Below are positions 1 to 7,768 of a stretch of 12,200 bases of DNA, piece by piece (position 1 is the first letter of the stretch; every line of letters starts with the position of its first letter). The notes beneath the pieces are model-generated. The model saw only the letters and a list, made by a program, of their open reading frames with translations. It was not told the DNA's origin and did no database searches. Made by a program: the position numbers and the translations under genes. Location of the stretch: NCBI GenBank assembly GCA_014584635.1, contig JACTML010000158.1:1-12200 (forward strand), read 5' to 3'. Origin of the DNA: Nitrosomonas eutropha (GTDB lineage Bacteria; Pseudomonadota; Gammaproteobacteria; Burkholderiales; Nitrosomonadaceae).

Positions 1-2600
1 AATACAAAACGAAGGTCATCTCCCAATGATTTCAGGAGAGCATAATTTTCTCCAGCAACGTGAATTTCTACTACCGCAGCCAGCGATGAGCCAATTTTTC
101 CCTGAATACGCGCGTCTTCCAGCTGTTTTAACACCCGTGCGCGTAACTCACGCAGTTGCTGCCAGCGCTGTACCAGAGCTTGCGCATCATGCGGTTGCGC
201 CGGAAAGGAATGCCAGGTTTGCAGAAATATACTGTCTTCTGTTGATTCGCTCAGCTGCTGCCAGACTTCTTCTGCAGTAAAGCTCAATATTGGCGCAAAC
301 AAGCGTGCCAGGCTATGCACAATGTGGTAGAGCGCACTCTGGGCAGAACGTCTCGGGACACCATCCGCCTGTGTGGTATAAAGACGATCCTTGAGAATAT
401 CCAGGTAAAACCCGCCCAGATCTTCCGAGCAAAAATGATGCAGCCGGGTGACTATCTGATGGAATTCATAACGTTCGTAGAATCGAACCAGCTCATCCTG
501 CAATGCTTCCGTGGAGACAAGCATGTAACGGTCAATTTCCATCCATTCCTGCGATGGCAATGAATCTGCAACTGGATTAAAATCAGCCAAATTGGCCAGC
601 AGAAAGCGCAGGGTATTGCGGACACGCCGGTAGGTTTCAACAGTACGCTTTAGAATTTCATCAGAAATGGACAGCTCGCCGGAATAATCAGTGGAAGCTA
701 CCCACAGCCGCAAAATATCAGCGCCCAGCGTACCCACAATTTTTTGCGGAGCAATGACATTTCCTTTTGATTTACTCATCTTGTAACCCTGCCCATCCAC
801 AACGAAACCGTGGGTCAGCAGGGCAGAATAAGGCGCACGACCATCGATCGCACACCCCGTCAGAAGTGAGGACTGGAACCAGCCACGATGCTGATCGGAG
901 CCTTCCAGGTAAAGATCCGCCGGATGCCGCAATTGTGGATCCGCTTTGAGTACCGTTTCATGGGTGGTGCCGGAATCAAACCAGACATCCAGCGTATCCG
1001 TCAGCTTCTGGTAATGTTGTGCTTCTTCTTCCAGCAATTCAGCTATATCAAGGTTAAACCAGGCCTCAATCCCCTGCTGCTCAACCAGTTTTGCCACCTT
1101 TTCCAGCAATTCCCGGGTACGAGGATGCAACGCCTGCGTTTCCTTGTGAACAAAAAGAGCCATCGGCACTCCCCAGTTACGCTGGCGGGAAATGCACCAA
1201 TCCGGCCGGTTTTTGATCATTGCTTCCAGACGCGCCCTGCCCCATGCCGGATAAAATTGAGTCAGCTCGACAGCGTGAAGAGCAAGATCACGCAAGGATT
1301 TTTTCTTAGAATGCGAGCCGGCTGGCTGTTGCATGCCTATAAACCATTGCGGCGTTGCGCGAAAAATAATGGGGGTTTTGTGACGCCAGCAGTGCGGGTA
1401 GCTGTGTTCAATTGTTTCCACGCACAACAGATTTCCACCCGCTTGCAAAGTTTCGATCACAACGTCATTCGCTTTCCAGACAAACATGCCACCCACCAGC
1501 GGAGTCTGTTCCGCAAATTTGCCATCCCCTTTCACCGGGCTGTCACTGGGTAATCCGTATTGCTGGCCCACGAAATAGTCATCCAGCCCGTGCGCGGGCG
1601 CCGTATGAACCAGCCCCGTTCCTGCTTCCAGCGTGACATGTCTGCCGCAGATTATCCTGACCGTGCGATCCGCGAAAGGATGATGCAAGGGCACCCCTTC
1701 TAAAGCCGATCCCTTGCAGGAAGCCATCACTTCTCCTTCCAGCTGATAACGCGTGAGACAGGAATTCATTAATTCAGAAGCCAGCAATAACCATCCCCGT
1801 GCAGTACTGACCAGATGATATTCAAATTCAGGGTGAACACACACTGCCTGATTGGCGGGAAGCGTCCAGGGTGTCGTTGTCCAGATCACGGCGAAAACAC
1901 GAACATCTGCCGGAATCTGTATTTGCATTGCTGCAGCCAGCAAATCTCGTTCATTTACGGCTTCAAAACCGACATCAATCGCCGGTGAACGCTTGTTTTC
2001 ATATTCCACTTCAGCTTCCGCCAAAGCAGATCCGCAATCGATACACCAGTTAACCGGTTTTTGCCCCTGGTAAAGATGGCCATTCTGATAAACCTTCCCA
2101 AGTGCACGGATGATCCCTGCCTCGGTCGTATGGTTCATCGTGAGATAGGGGTGTTCCCAGTCGCCCAGCACGCCCAGGCGTATAAAATCAGCCTTTTGCC
2201 GATCGACCTGTTGTTGTGCAAAAACCCGGCACAGCTGGCGCACCTCATTTGCAGGCAGATGTTTACCATGCTTTTTCTCAATCTGATGCTCAATCGGCAG
2301 ACCATGGCAATCCCAACCTGGAACATACGGTGCATCAAAGCCTGACAGCGTTTTGCTTTTGATAATAATATCCTTGAGGATTTTATTGACCGCATGCCCG
2401 ATATGAATATCACCATTTGCATAAGGAGGCCCATCATGCAGAATGAATTTCGGTCGTCCCTGGCTGACAGTCCGGATCTTTTGGTAAAGTTTCTTTTCCT
2501 GCCACGATTTAAGCATGGCCGGTTCGCGCCGCGCTAAATCTCCACGCATGGGAAAAGGTGTATCAGGCAGATTCAGTGTTTTCTTGTAATCGTTCGCCAT
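1..2600 (-). CDS. ileS: Isoleucyl-tRNA synthetase (C-terminus outside window)
   Basis: This cytoplasmic class Ia enzyme charges tRNA-Ile with isoleucine using ATP and edits misactivated valine. The frame is open from the ATG at 2600 to the left edge, giving 866 residues. I checked the frame at many points and found no break. Visible landmarks in order: HDGPPYANG and the HIGH signature at residues 66-69; the CP1 editing domain with [10 protein letters not shown] and [15 protein letters not shown] (about 328-342); [19 protein letters not shown]; the KMSKS loop at 607-611; then the helical anticodon-binding domain. Bacterial IleRS is usually about 930-960 residues, so roughly the last 70, including the C-terminal zinc-binding part, lie off the window. 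The start is one base after the ribF stop, implying translational coupling. In proteobacteria lspA usually follows ileS. Identification is secure. Confidence 0.97.
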   Translation of the reverse strand, partial: MANDYKKTLNLPDTPFPMRGDLARREPAMLKSWQEKKLYQKIRTVSQGRPKFILHDGPPYANGDIHIGHAVNKILKDIIIKSKTLSGFDAPYVPGWDCHGLPIEHQIEKKHGKHLPANEVRQLCRVFAQQQVDRQKADFIRLGVLGDWEHPYLTMNHTTEAGIIRALGKVYQNGHLYQGQKPVNWCIDCGSALAEAEVEYENKRSPAIDVGFEAVNERDLLAAAMQIQIPADVRVFAVIWTTTPWTLPANQAVCVHPEFEYHLVSTARGWLLLASELMNSCLTRYQLEGEVMASCKGSALEGVPLHHPFADRTVRIICGRHVTLEAGTGLVHTAPAHGLDDYFVGQQYGLPSDSPVKGDGKFAEQTPLVGGMFVWKANDVVIETLQAGGNLLCVETIEHSYPHCWRHKTPIIFRATPQWFIGMQQPAGSHSKKKSLRDLALHAVELTQFYPAWGRARLEAMIKNRPDWCISRQRNWGVPMALFVHKETQALHPRTRELLEKVAKLVEQQGIEAWFNLDIAELLEEEAQHYQKLTDTLDVWFDSGTTHETVLKADPQLRHPADLYLEGSDQHRGWFQSSLLTGCAIDGRAPYSALLTHGFVVDGQGYKMSKSKGNVIAPQKIVGTLGADILRLWVASTDYSGELSISDEILKRTVETYRRVRNTLRFLLANLADFNPVADSLPSQEWMEIDRYMLVSTEALQDELVRFYERYEFHQIVTRLHHFCSEDLGGFYLDILKDRLYTTQADGVPRRSAQSALYHIVHSLARLFAPILSFTAEEVWQQLSESTEDSIFLQTWHSFPAQPHDAQALVQRWQQLRELRARVLKQLEDARIQGKIGSSLAAVVEIHVAGENYALLKSLGDDLRFV

Positions 2601-2601
2601 A

Positions 2602-3579
2602 TCAGCAATCCAGGCAGGCTAGTGCATGCGTGGAAGAATCCATTTGAGAAAAATAGGCTTGAGCATGAGCAACGTCCCGTTCTATTTGCTTCACAAGCGT
2701 TTCCACATCCGTAAATTTTTCCTCATCTCTGAGTTTATGTAAAAACTCGACTTGCAGACGTTGTCCATAAATAGCTTCATTGAAGTGAAACAAGTGCACC
2801 TCCAGTACAGGACGGGCATTCTCAAGCACAGTTGGCCGCACCCCCAGACTGGCCACCCCTCTTACGCGTCGGGTGAGCCCGGCAGTATCGCGCCAGTTCG
2901 CTTCCACCACAAAAATTCCATTTAGTAACGGGGAATGATCTTTCAGCTGGATATTGGCCGTTGGAAATCCCAGTTTTTTGCCCAGTTTCAAGCCATGCAC
3001 AACCCGCCCGCTTATGCTGAAAGGACGCCCAAGAAGCTCAGCAGCCAAAACAAGATTATCCGCCGCCAGCGCATGGCGAATTGCCGTACTTGAAACACGC
3101 TGTTCACCCAAGGTAACCGGGGCCATTACCTCCAGTTCACGCTGATTCGGTTCAGCAAAAAATTTTTGCAACAAAGCAGTATTTCCCGTGCGCCGGGCGC
3201 CGAAGCGGAAATCTTCACCTATCAGCAACCAGCGAACATTCATTTCCCGCAACAGGATATCCGCGATGAACGACTCGGCACTAATCTTTGCGAACGCATG
3301 GTTGAAACGATAAATCTGCACACGATCCACGTCCAAACGGGTTAGCAACTCCAGTTTTTCACGTAAATTCGTTAATCGTGCAGGCGCCTGATCTGGCGCC
3401 AGAAGTTCTCGCGGATGCGGTTCAAACGTCATGATACAGGATGCTATCTCCAAGCGACGCGCGGCCCGCTTCAGCCGGGCAATCATCGCCTGGTGCCCCA
3501 GATGCACGCCATCAAAATTTCCGATAGTCAGCGCAACCGGCTCTTTTTTTACGGACAGAATCCGCCTGGTTATACGCAT
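2602..3579 (-). CDS. ribF: Bifunctional riboflavin kinase / FAD synthetase RibF
   Basis: This enzyme phosphorylates riboflavin to FMN and adenylylates FMN to FAD, supplying flavin cofactors in the cytoplasm. The 325-residue product has the two expected halves. The N-terminal nucleotidyltransferase shows [10 protein letters not shown] (20-29), TFEPHPRE (51-58), GEDFRFG (121-127) and SSTAIR (163-168). The C-terminal riboflavin kinase shows [11 protein letters not shown] (200-210), [11 protein letters not shown] (241-251) and LEVHLF with the probable catalytic Glu260. Length is slightly above the usual 305-315 because of a short unconserved tail ending in two cysteines. The ATG at 3579 is chosen because the N-terminus then matches the family and an in-frame TGA lies about 25 bases upstream. 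The stop is one base before the ileS start, the ribF-ileS pairing common in proteobacteria. Confidence 0.96.
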   Translation of the reverse strand: MRITRRILSVKKEPVALTIGNFDGVHLGHQAMIARLKRAARRLEIASCIMTFEPHPRELLAPDQAPARLTNLREKLELLTRLDVDRVQIYRFNHAFAKISAESFIADILLREMNVRWLLIGEDFRFGARRTGNTALLQKFFAEPNQRELEVMAPVTLGEQRVSSTAIRHALAADNLVLAAELLGRPFSISGRVVHGLKLGKKLGFPTANIQLKDHSPLLNGIFVVEANWRDTAGLTRRVRGVASLGVRPTVLENARPVLEVHLFHFNEAIYGQRLQVEFLHKLRDEEKFTDVETLVKQIERDVAHAQAYFSQMDSSTHALACLDC

Positions 3580-3687
3580 ACCCGCTATTCGGTAGTTGAT
3601 CGATCAGAAATACGACCCGGCCACACGATTATCCAGCGACAGCGCATGCACTTCTCCACGGCGATCAGTCCTGCGAATCCATTGCTT

Positions 3688-4119
3688 TCATGCTTCTACA
3701 GCATTCAGACCAGCCGGCTCACGATCCGGAAAGTGACTCATCTGATAACCCATCCAGAGCCGTCCGGCGATAAACTCAGCAACCGTATCTGCGTGCTGCT
3801 TCAAACCTGGATTTCCCAGTTCATGTGTTGTTTCGCGAAACAGCTCCAGCCAGCGTCTGAATAATGCGGCATTGAGTTCAGGCAGGGCAACATGTTTGGG
3901 CATGGGAGCACCGCGAAAACGACTGGTGCCGCGCAATTGTGCTGACCAGAAATTGATCATCTGTACAAAATGCGCATCCCAGTCGATAACATGCTCTTCA
4001 AAAATGGGACCTAATGCGGCATCTTTTCTTGCCTTGGCATAAAATTCGTGTACCAGTTTTGAAATTTCCTCTTCGGTGTAGAGATCTGGACTGGGTTCTG
4101 GAATGGGGCGAGTTATCAT
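3688..4119 (-). CDS. Group III truncated haemoglobin
   Basis: This is a small (143-residue) soluble haem protein of the truncated 2/2 globin fold. Group III members bind O2 and NO; the Campylobacter jejuni homologue Ctb is linked to oxygen handling and nitrosative stress. The sequence resembles Ctb in several blocks: FYAKARKDAALGPIF (26-40), INFWSAQLRG (55-64), PMPKHVALP (72-80) and FRRWLELF (87-94). By that alignment the haem-pocket residues are Tyr27 (B10), His50 (E7), proximal His76 (F8) and Trp90 (G8), all present, so the protein should bind haem. It lies 108 bp upstream of ribF on the same strand and is transcribed away from the ABC gene at 4289. In an ammonia oxidiser that makes NO and hydroxylamine, an NO or O2 role is plausible, but that is inference. 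No NsrR or FNR site could be recognised upstream. Confidence 0.88.
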   Translation of the reverse strand: MITRPIPEPSPDLYTEEEISKLVHEFYAKARKDAALGPIFEEHVIDWDAHFVQMINFWSAQLRGTSRFRGAPMPKHVALPELNAALFRRWLELFRETTHELGNPGLKQHADTVAEFIAGRLWMGYQMSHFPDREPAGLNAVEA

Positions 4120-4218
4120 GATTTTATATTTAGTCTATTCTTTAAATTAAAAGGCTACGCATGCCCGATAATAGTCCGGGTACTGGTTTAATCGCCTGAA
4201 ATGGTCATTTTCTCATAT

Positions 4219-4248
4219 TTGCAATACAGCTTCGAATCTTTGTATCTA
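4219..4248 (+). promoter_or_regulatory. Possible sigma70-type promoter for the ABC gene
   Basis: A TTGCAA box (4219-4224) and a TATCTA box (4243-4248) are separated by 18 bp, about 40 bp before the start codon at 4289. They lie in the 169-bp divergent intergenic region between the haemoglobin and binding-protein genes. The match is by eye and AT-rich sequence gives such matches by chance. The haemoglobin side is also AT-rich just before its ATG, but no clear boxes are chosen there. Confidence 0.25.
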
Positions 4249-4288
4249 TCCGGATATTGAACAGGCTCTCAACGCTCACCAAACATTC

Positions 4289-6478
4289 ATGAAAAAAAAC
4301 TGGATACAGACAATTTATGCCATCGGCCTGTTTATACCATGTCTGATACTGACCGGCTGCTCGGATATCTGGAACAATCCGTACCCGGCTTCGGAATCCG
4401 GCAAAAATATTCTTTACAATGCCTTTGTTGAGCGCCCCAAACACCTGGACCCTGTGCAATCATACAGTTCAAATGAAATCCAGTTCACCGCTCAAATCTA
4501 CCAGCCGCCTTTGCAATACCATTTCCTGAAACGACCGCTCACGCTGATTCCGCAAACAGCCAGCAAAATGCCGACAGTAAGTTACCTTGACAGCCATGGA
4601 ATGGAACTGCCCGCTGATGCAAGCGATACAGATATTGCCTACTCTGTTTACGAAATCACGATTAAACCCGATATTCTCTACCAGCCGCATCCGGCTTTTG
4701 CCCAAGATAACAACGGAAACCTGCGTTACCACACATTAACTTTGCAGGATATCCAGGCACTGCAAAAAATCAGTGATTTTGAACATACTGGAACACGGGA
4801 ATTGATCGCAGACGATTTTATCTACCAGATCAAGCGCCTGGCTCATCCCCGGCTGCATTCCCCCATTTTTGGCCTGATGGCAGATTACATTGTGGGATTG
4901 CGCGAATACGCCGATACGCTCAGGAACCAGGACAAAACCCAACCCGGAAACAGTTTTCTGGATCTGCGTGACTTTCCTTTGTCCGGCGTAGAACGAGTGG
5001 ACGATTACACCTACCGCATTCGTATCCAGGGTAAATATCCGCAATTTGTTTACTGGCTGACAATGGCATTTTTTGCGCCAGTCCCATGGGAAGTCGATCA
5101 TTTTTTCTCGCAACCGGGTATGGCTGAAAAAAATTTCACGCTCGACTGGTATCCGGTCGGAACCGGCCCGTACATGCTGACTGAAAACAATCCAAACCAG
5201 ATCATGGTACTGGAACGTAATCCGAATTTTAAGGGTGAATATTATCCCGATGAGGGCATGCCCGAAGATGTCACAAACGGTTTATTACGTGACGCCAACA
5301 AGCCCTTGCCGTTTGTAGACAAAATTGTGTTCAGTCGCGAAAAGGAGAGTATTCCTTACTGGAACAAGTTTCTGCAGGGATACTACGATGCCTCCGGCAT
5401 TAGCTCAGACAGTTTTGATCAGGCAGTGCAGATAACCGGACAGGGGGAAGCCACCATTACCGAAGAAATGGAGGCACAGGGCATCCGTCTTGGAACAGAA
5501 GTTGCTCCTTCCACTTATTACATGGGATTCAATATGCTCGATCCTGTGGTGGGGGGGCGCACTCCGGCGGAAAAAGCAGCTGCCCGCAAATTACGGCAGG
5601 CTATTTCCATCACCGTTAACTATGAGGAATTTCTGACTATTTTTGCCAATGGACGGGGAATAGCTGCGCAAGGTCCCATTCCTCCGGGCATTGAAGGTTA
5701 TCACGAGGGTGAAACAGGTATAAATCCGATTGTCTACGAATGGCGTAACGGAGAAGCTCAGCGCAAATCTATTAAACGAGCGCAAACATTGCTGGCAGAA
5801 GCAGGTTATCCTGGGGGAATCAGCCGCAAAACCGGCAAACCACTGGTTCTGTATTATGACGTTACTGCGCGCGGCGCGGACGATCGATCCATGCTGGACT
5901 GGATGCGCATGCAGTTTCAAAAACTCAACATCCAGCTAGTCATACGCAGCACTGACTACAACCGCTTTCAGGACAAGATACGCAAAGGAAATGCGCAGAT
6001 TTTCGAGTGGGGCTGGAACGCTGATTACCCGGATCCGGAAAATTTCCTGTTCCTGCTTTACGGGCCACAGCGCAAAGTGGATAACAGCGGTGAAAACGCA
6101 GCCAATTACGATAATGCCGAGTATAACCGTCTGTTCGAGCTCATGAAAAATATGGAGCACGGGCCACAGCGCATACAAATTATTGATCGAATGGTGGCTA
6201 TTTTACGGGAAGATGCGCCCTGGTTATGGGGTTATCACCCCAAAATCTTCGCTCTATACCATACCTGGTACCAAAATGTAAAACCCAACAGAATGGCGTA
6301 CAACACGATTAAATACTATCGCATTGATCCTGAATTACGGGATCGGAAACGTCATGAATGGAACGCGCCGGTAATATGGCCCATTGCTACAGGAATAGTA
6401 TTGCTGACAATTATTTTGTTACCGGCATGGATCACTTATCGCCGCAAAGAGCAGCGCAGAATACTGCAAAGCGAGTAA
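4289..6478 (+). CDS. Family-5 ABC substrate-binding lipoprotein with C-terminal membrane helix
   Basis: This is the extracytoplasmic solute receptor of an oligopeptide/nickel-type ABC importer (SBP_bac_5 family), 729 residues. The N-terminus is a lipoprotein signal with lipobox LTGC, so Cys24 is the likely lipidated residue. Family features follow: YSSNEIQFTAQIYQPPLQY near the start; GTGPYMLTENN (from 291) leading into VLERNPNFKGEYYPDEG; KLRQAISITVNYEEF and AAQGPIPPGIEGY in the middle; EWGWNADYPDPENF (573-586). It is larger than typical 500-600 residue members. Unusually, residues about 696-717 form a hydrophobic helix followed by RRKEQRR, so the protein probably crosses the inner membrane at its C-terminus. 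The permease gene starts 24 bp after its stop; no ATPase gene is nearby. The ligand cannot be told from sequence; peptides are the usual guess. The ribosome-binding site before the ATG is weak. Confidence 0.9.
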   Translation: MKKNWIQTIYAIGLFIPCLILTGCSDIWNNPYPASESGKNILYNAFVERPKHLDPVQSYSSNEIQFTAQIYQPPLQYHFLKRPLTLIPQTASKMPTVSYLDSHGMELPADASDTDIAYSVYEITIKPDILYQPHPAFAQDNNGNLRYHTLTLQDIQALQKISDFEHTGTRELIADDFIYQIKRLAHPRLHSPIFGLMADYIVGLREYADTLRNQDKTQPGNSFLDLRDFPLSGVERVDDYTYRIRIQGKYPQFVYWLTMAFFAPVPWEVDHFFSQPGMAEKNFTLDWYPVGTGPYMLTENNPNQIMVLERNPNFKGEYYPDEGMPEDVTNGLLRDANKPLPFVDKIVFSREKESIPYWNKFLQGYYDASGISSDSFDQAVQITGQGEATITEEMEAQGIRLGTEVAPSTYYMGFNMLDPVVGGRTPAEKAAARKLRQAISITVNYEEFLTIFANGRGIAAQGPIPPGIEGYHEGETGINPIVYEWRNGEAQRKSIKRAQTLLAEAGYPGGISRKTGKPLVLYYDVTARGADDRSMLDWMRMQFQKLNIQLVIRSTDYNRFQDKIRKGNAQIFEWGWNADYPDPENFLFLLYGPQRKVDNSGENAANYDNAEYNRLFELMKNMEHGPQRIQIIDRMVAILREDAPWLWGYHPKIFALYHTWYQNVKPNRMAYNTIKYYRIDPELRDRKRHEWNAPVIWPIATGIVLLTIILLPAWITYRRKEQRRILQSE

Positions 6479-6502
6479 CCACGTCCCCCACACACAGAGA
6501 TC

Positions 6503-7564
6503 ATGCTCAATTACATTATTCGCCGCTTGCTTTATGCGATTCCAATCCTTGTTGGGGTCAACCTCATTACGTTTACCCTCTTCTTTGTCGTCAACACCCC
6601 TGACGATATGGCACGCATGCATCTGGGTACAAAACATGTTACCGAGGAAGCTATCTGGAAGTGGAAACAGGAGCACGGCTACAACAAACCGCTGCTCTAC
6701 GATCAAGCCGCTCACGGAATCGAAAAGCTCACCAACACTATTTTTTTTGAGAAATCCGTCTCAATGTTTGTTTTCGATTTCGGCCGTGCTGACGACGGAC
6801 GTGATATTGCACATGAAATCCGATCCCGTATGGGGCCCAGTCTGGCGATTGCCCTGCCCGTATTTCTGCTCGGGTTGCTGGTCTACATTACCTTTGCACT
6901 GGTAATGGTTTTTTTCCGGATGACCTATGTTGATTTTTGGGGAGTTGTTCTATGCGTCGTACTGATGTCCATCTCCAGTCTGTTTTATATCATTGCCGGT
7001 CAGTTTTTAGTCGGCAAATTGTGGCACCTGGTACCTATATCCGGATACAGCAGCGGGCTGGATACGCTTCGCTTTCTTCTGCTTCCGGTTATTGTGGGGG
7101 TAATCAGCAGCGCCGGCGCAAATACGCGCTGGTATCGCACCCTCTTCCTGGAAGAAATCAATAAGGAATATGTGCGCACCGCCCGAGCCAAGGGATTATC
7201 AGAAAATATCGTACTGTTCAGACATGTACTCAGGAACGCGATGATTCCCATACTGACAGGCGCTGTTGTCGTCATTCCACTATTATTTCTCGGAGGATTG
7301 ATTACAGAATCATTTTTCGGCATTCCCGGGCTGGGCAGCTATACCATAGATGCCATTCAGTCACAGGATTTCGCAGTGGTACGCGCAATGGTATTCTTGG
7401 GATCATTATTGTATATTTCCGCCCAGAGTCCGGCTGGAATAGTCATCTTCCCTACTGTAGATATTTCCAAAAGTATTTTTCAGACAAAATTAAACAGGGA
7501 AACAGAACATACCCGCTGTGCGCATTTTGAGCTTAATGTTAAGCCGCAATACGCCTTTCAATGA
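6503..7564 (+). CDS. ABC importer permease (DppB/OppB-like), C-terminus frameshifted
   Basis: This is an inner-membrane permease of the BPD_transp_1 family, partner of the binding protein 24 bp upstream. Residues 8-30 form the first membrane helix. The core runs from about 112 to 305, with the cytoplasmic EAA loop at about 223-246 (EYVRTARAKGL then FRHVLRNA) and FFGIPGLGSYTIDAI at 271-285. Up to LLYI (302-305) it is a normal DppB-type protein. It should then finish with about 20 more residues ending like DPRVRLE. Instead the open frame continues 48 unrelated residues to 7564. The codons for PRVRLE and a TAG lie at 7422-7442 in the +1 frame. The gene therefore appears to have lost about 38 bp (a number of the form 3n+2), disrupting the last helix. 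The product may be non-functional. An AGAG sequence sits just before the ATG. Confidence 0.85.
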   Translation: MLNYIIRRLLYAIPILVGVNLITFTLFFVVNTPDDMARMHLGTKHVTEEAIWKWKQEHGYNKPLLYDQAAHGIEKLTNTIFFEKSVSMFVFDFGRADDGRDIAHEIRSRMGPSLAIALPVFLLGLLVYITFALVMVFFRMTYVDFWGVVLCVVLMSISSLFYIIAGQFLVGKLWHLVPISGYSSGLDTLRFLLLPVIVGVISSAGANTRWYRTLFLEEINKEYVRTARAKGLSENIVLFRHVLRNAMIPILTGAVVVIPLLFLGGLITESFFGIPGLGSYTIDAIQSQDFAVVRAMVFLGSLLYISAQSPAGIVIFPTVDISKSIFQTKLNRETEHTRCAHFELNVKPQYAFQ

Positions 7565-7768
7565 GAGATCGAACAAGTTCTAAGCATGTGACAACAACAT
7601 CATCACCATTCATTTAATACAACTCATTATTGTATTTCACCTGCCTTGTGCTACATTCTGCACAGTCGGTTTTTTTAAAGCGTTCTCGTTTCGTATTAGT
7701 GGCAAATTAATACAGCTGCATATTTAGGCAATACTATTTCCATGACTTCACTTATGGTTTGATTTATC
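7443..7768. other. Stretch with no recognisable gene after the permease's ancestral stop
   Basis: This 326-bp stretch runs from the ancestral permease stop to the next start. Its first 122 bp are nominally read as the aberrant permease tail, in which I see no family resemblance. In a normal operon of this type a second permease (DppC/OppC-like) would begin here, followed by ATPases. I translated the first part in all three forward frames and found nothing resembling them. The stretch is AT-rich and holds one weak terminator-like hairpin. No inverted-repeat pair or transposase fragment that would mark an insertion sequence was seen. Confidence 0.6.
7647..7676 (+). terminator. Weak intrinsic-terminator-like hairpin
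   Basis: TGTGC (7647-7651) pairs with GCACA (7660-7664) around an 8-base loop, and a run of seven T begins five bases later (7670-7676). The stem is only 5 bp and the gap before the T run is longer than ideal, so the call is tentative. It would end transcripts from the truncated ABC operon before the diguanylate cyclase gene. Confidence 0.35.

Noticed and set aside
888..1553. Plus-strand open frame of 221 codons antisense to ileS
   Set aside because: It lies wholly inside the intact ileS frame, its translation resembles no family, and ileS accounts for the coding constraint. It is a shadow frame.
2135..2437. Minus-strand 100-codon frame inside ileS
   Set aside because: It is a different frame from ileS on the same strand; the HIGH region and flanking codons belong to the ileS frame, which is open throughout.
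4120..4200. NsrR or FNR operator upstream of the truncated haemoglobin
   Set aside because: The region is AT-rich with short palindromes, but no stretch matches either consensus well enough to report.
7700..7724. Sigma54-like promoter (TGGC ... GC) before the diguanylate cyclase
   Set aside because: The GG and GC elements are 12 bases apart rather than the required 10, and the flanking consensus is poor.
7443..7768. Insertion-sequence or second-permease remnant
   Set aside because: The forward frames examined show no transposase or DppC-like residues, and no terminal inverted repeats or target duplication could be found.
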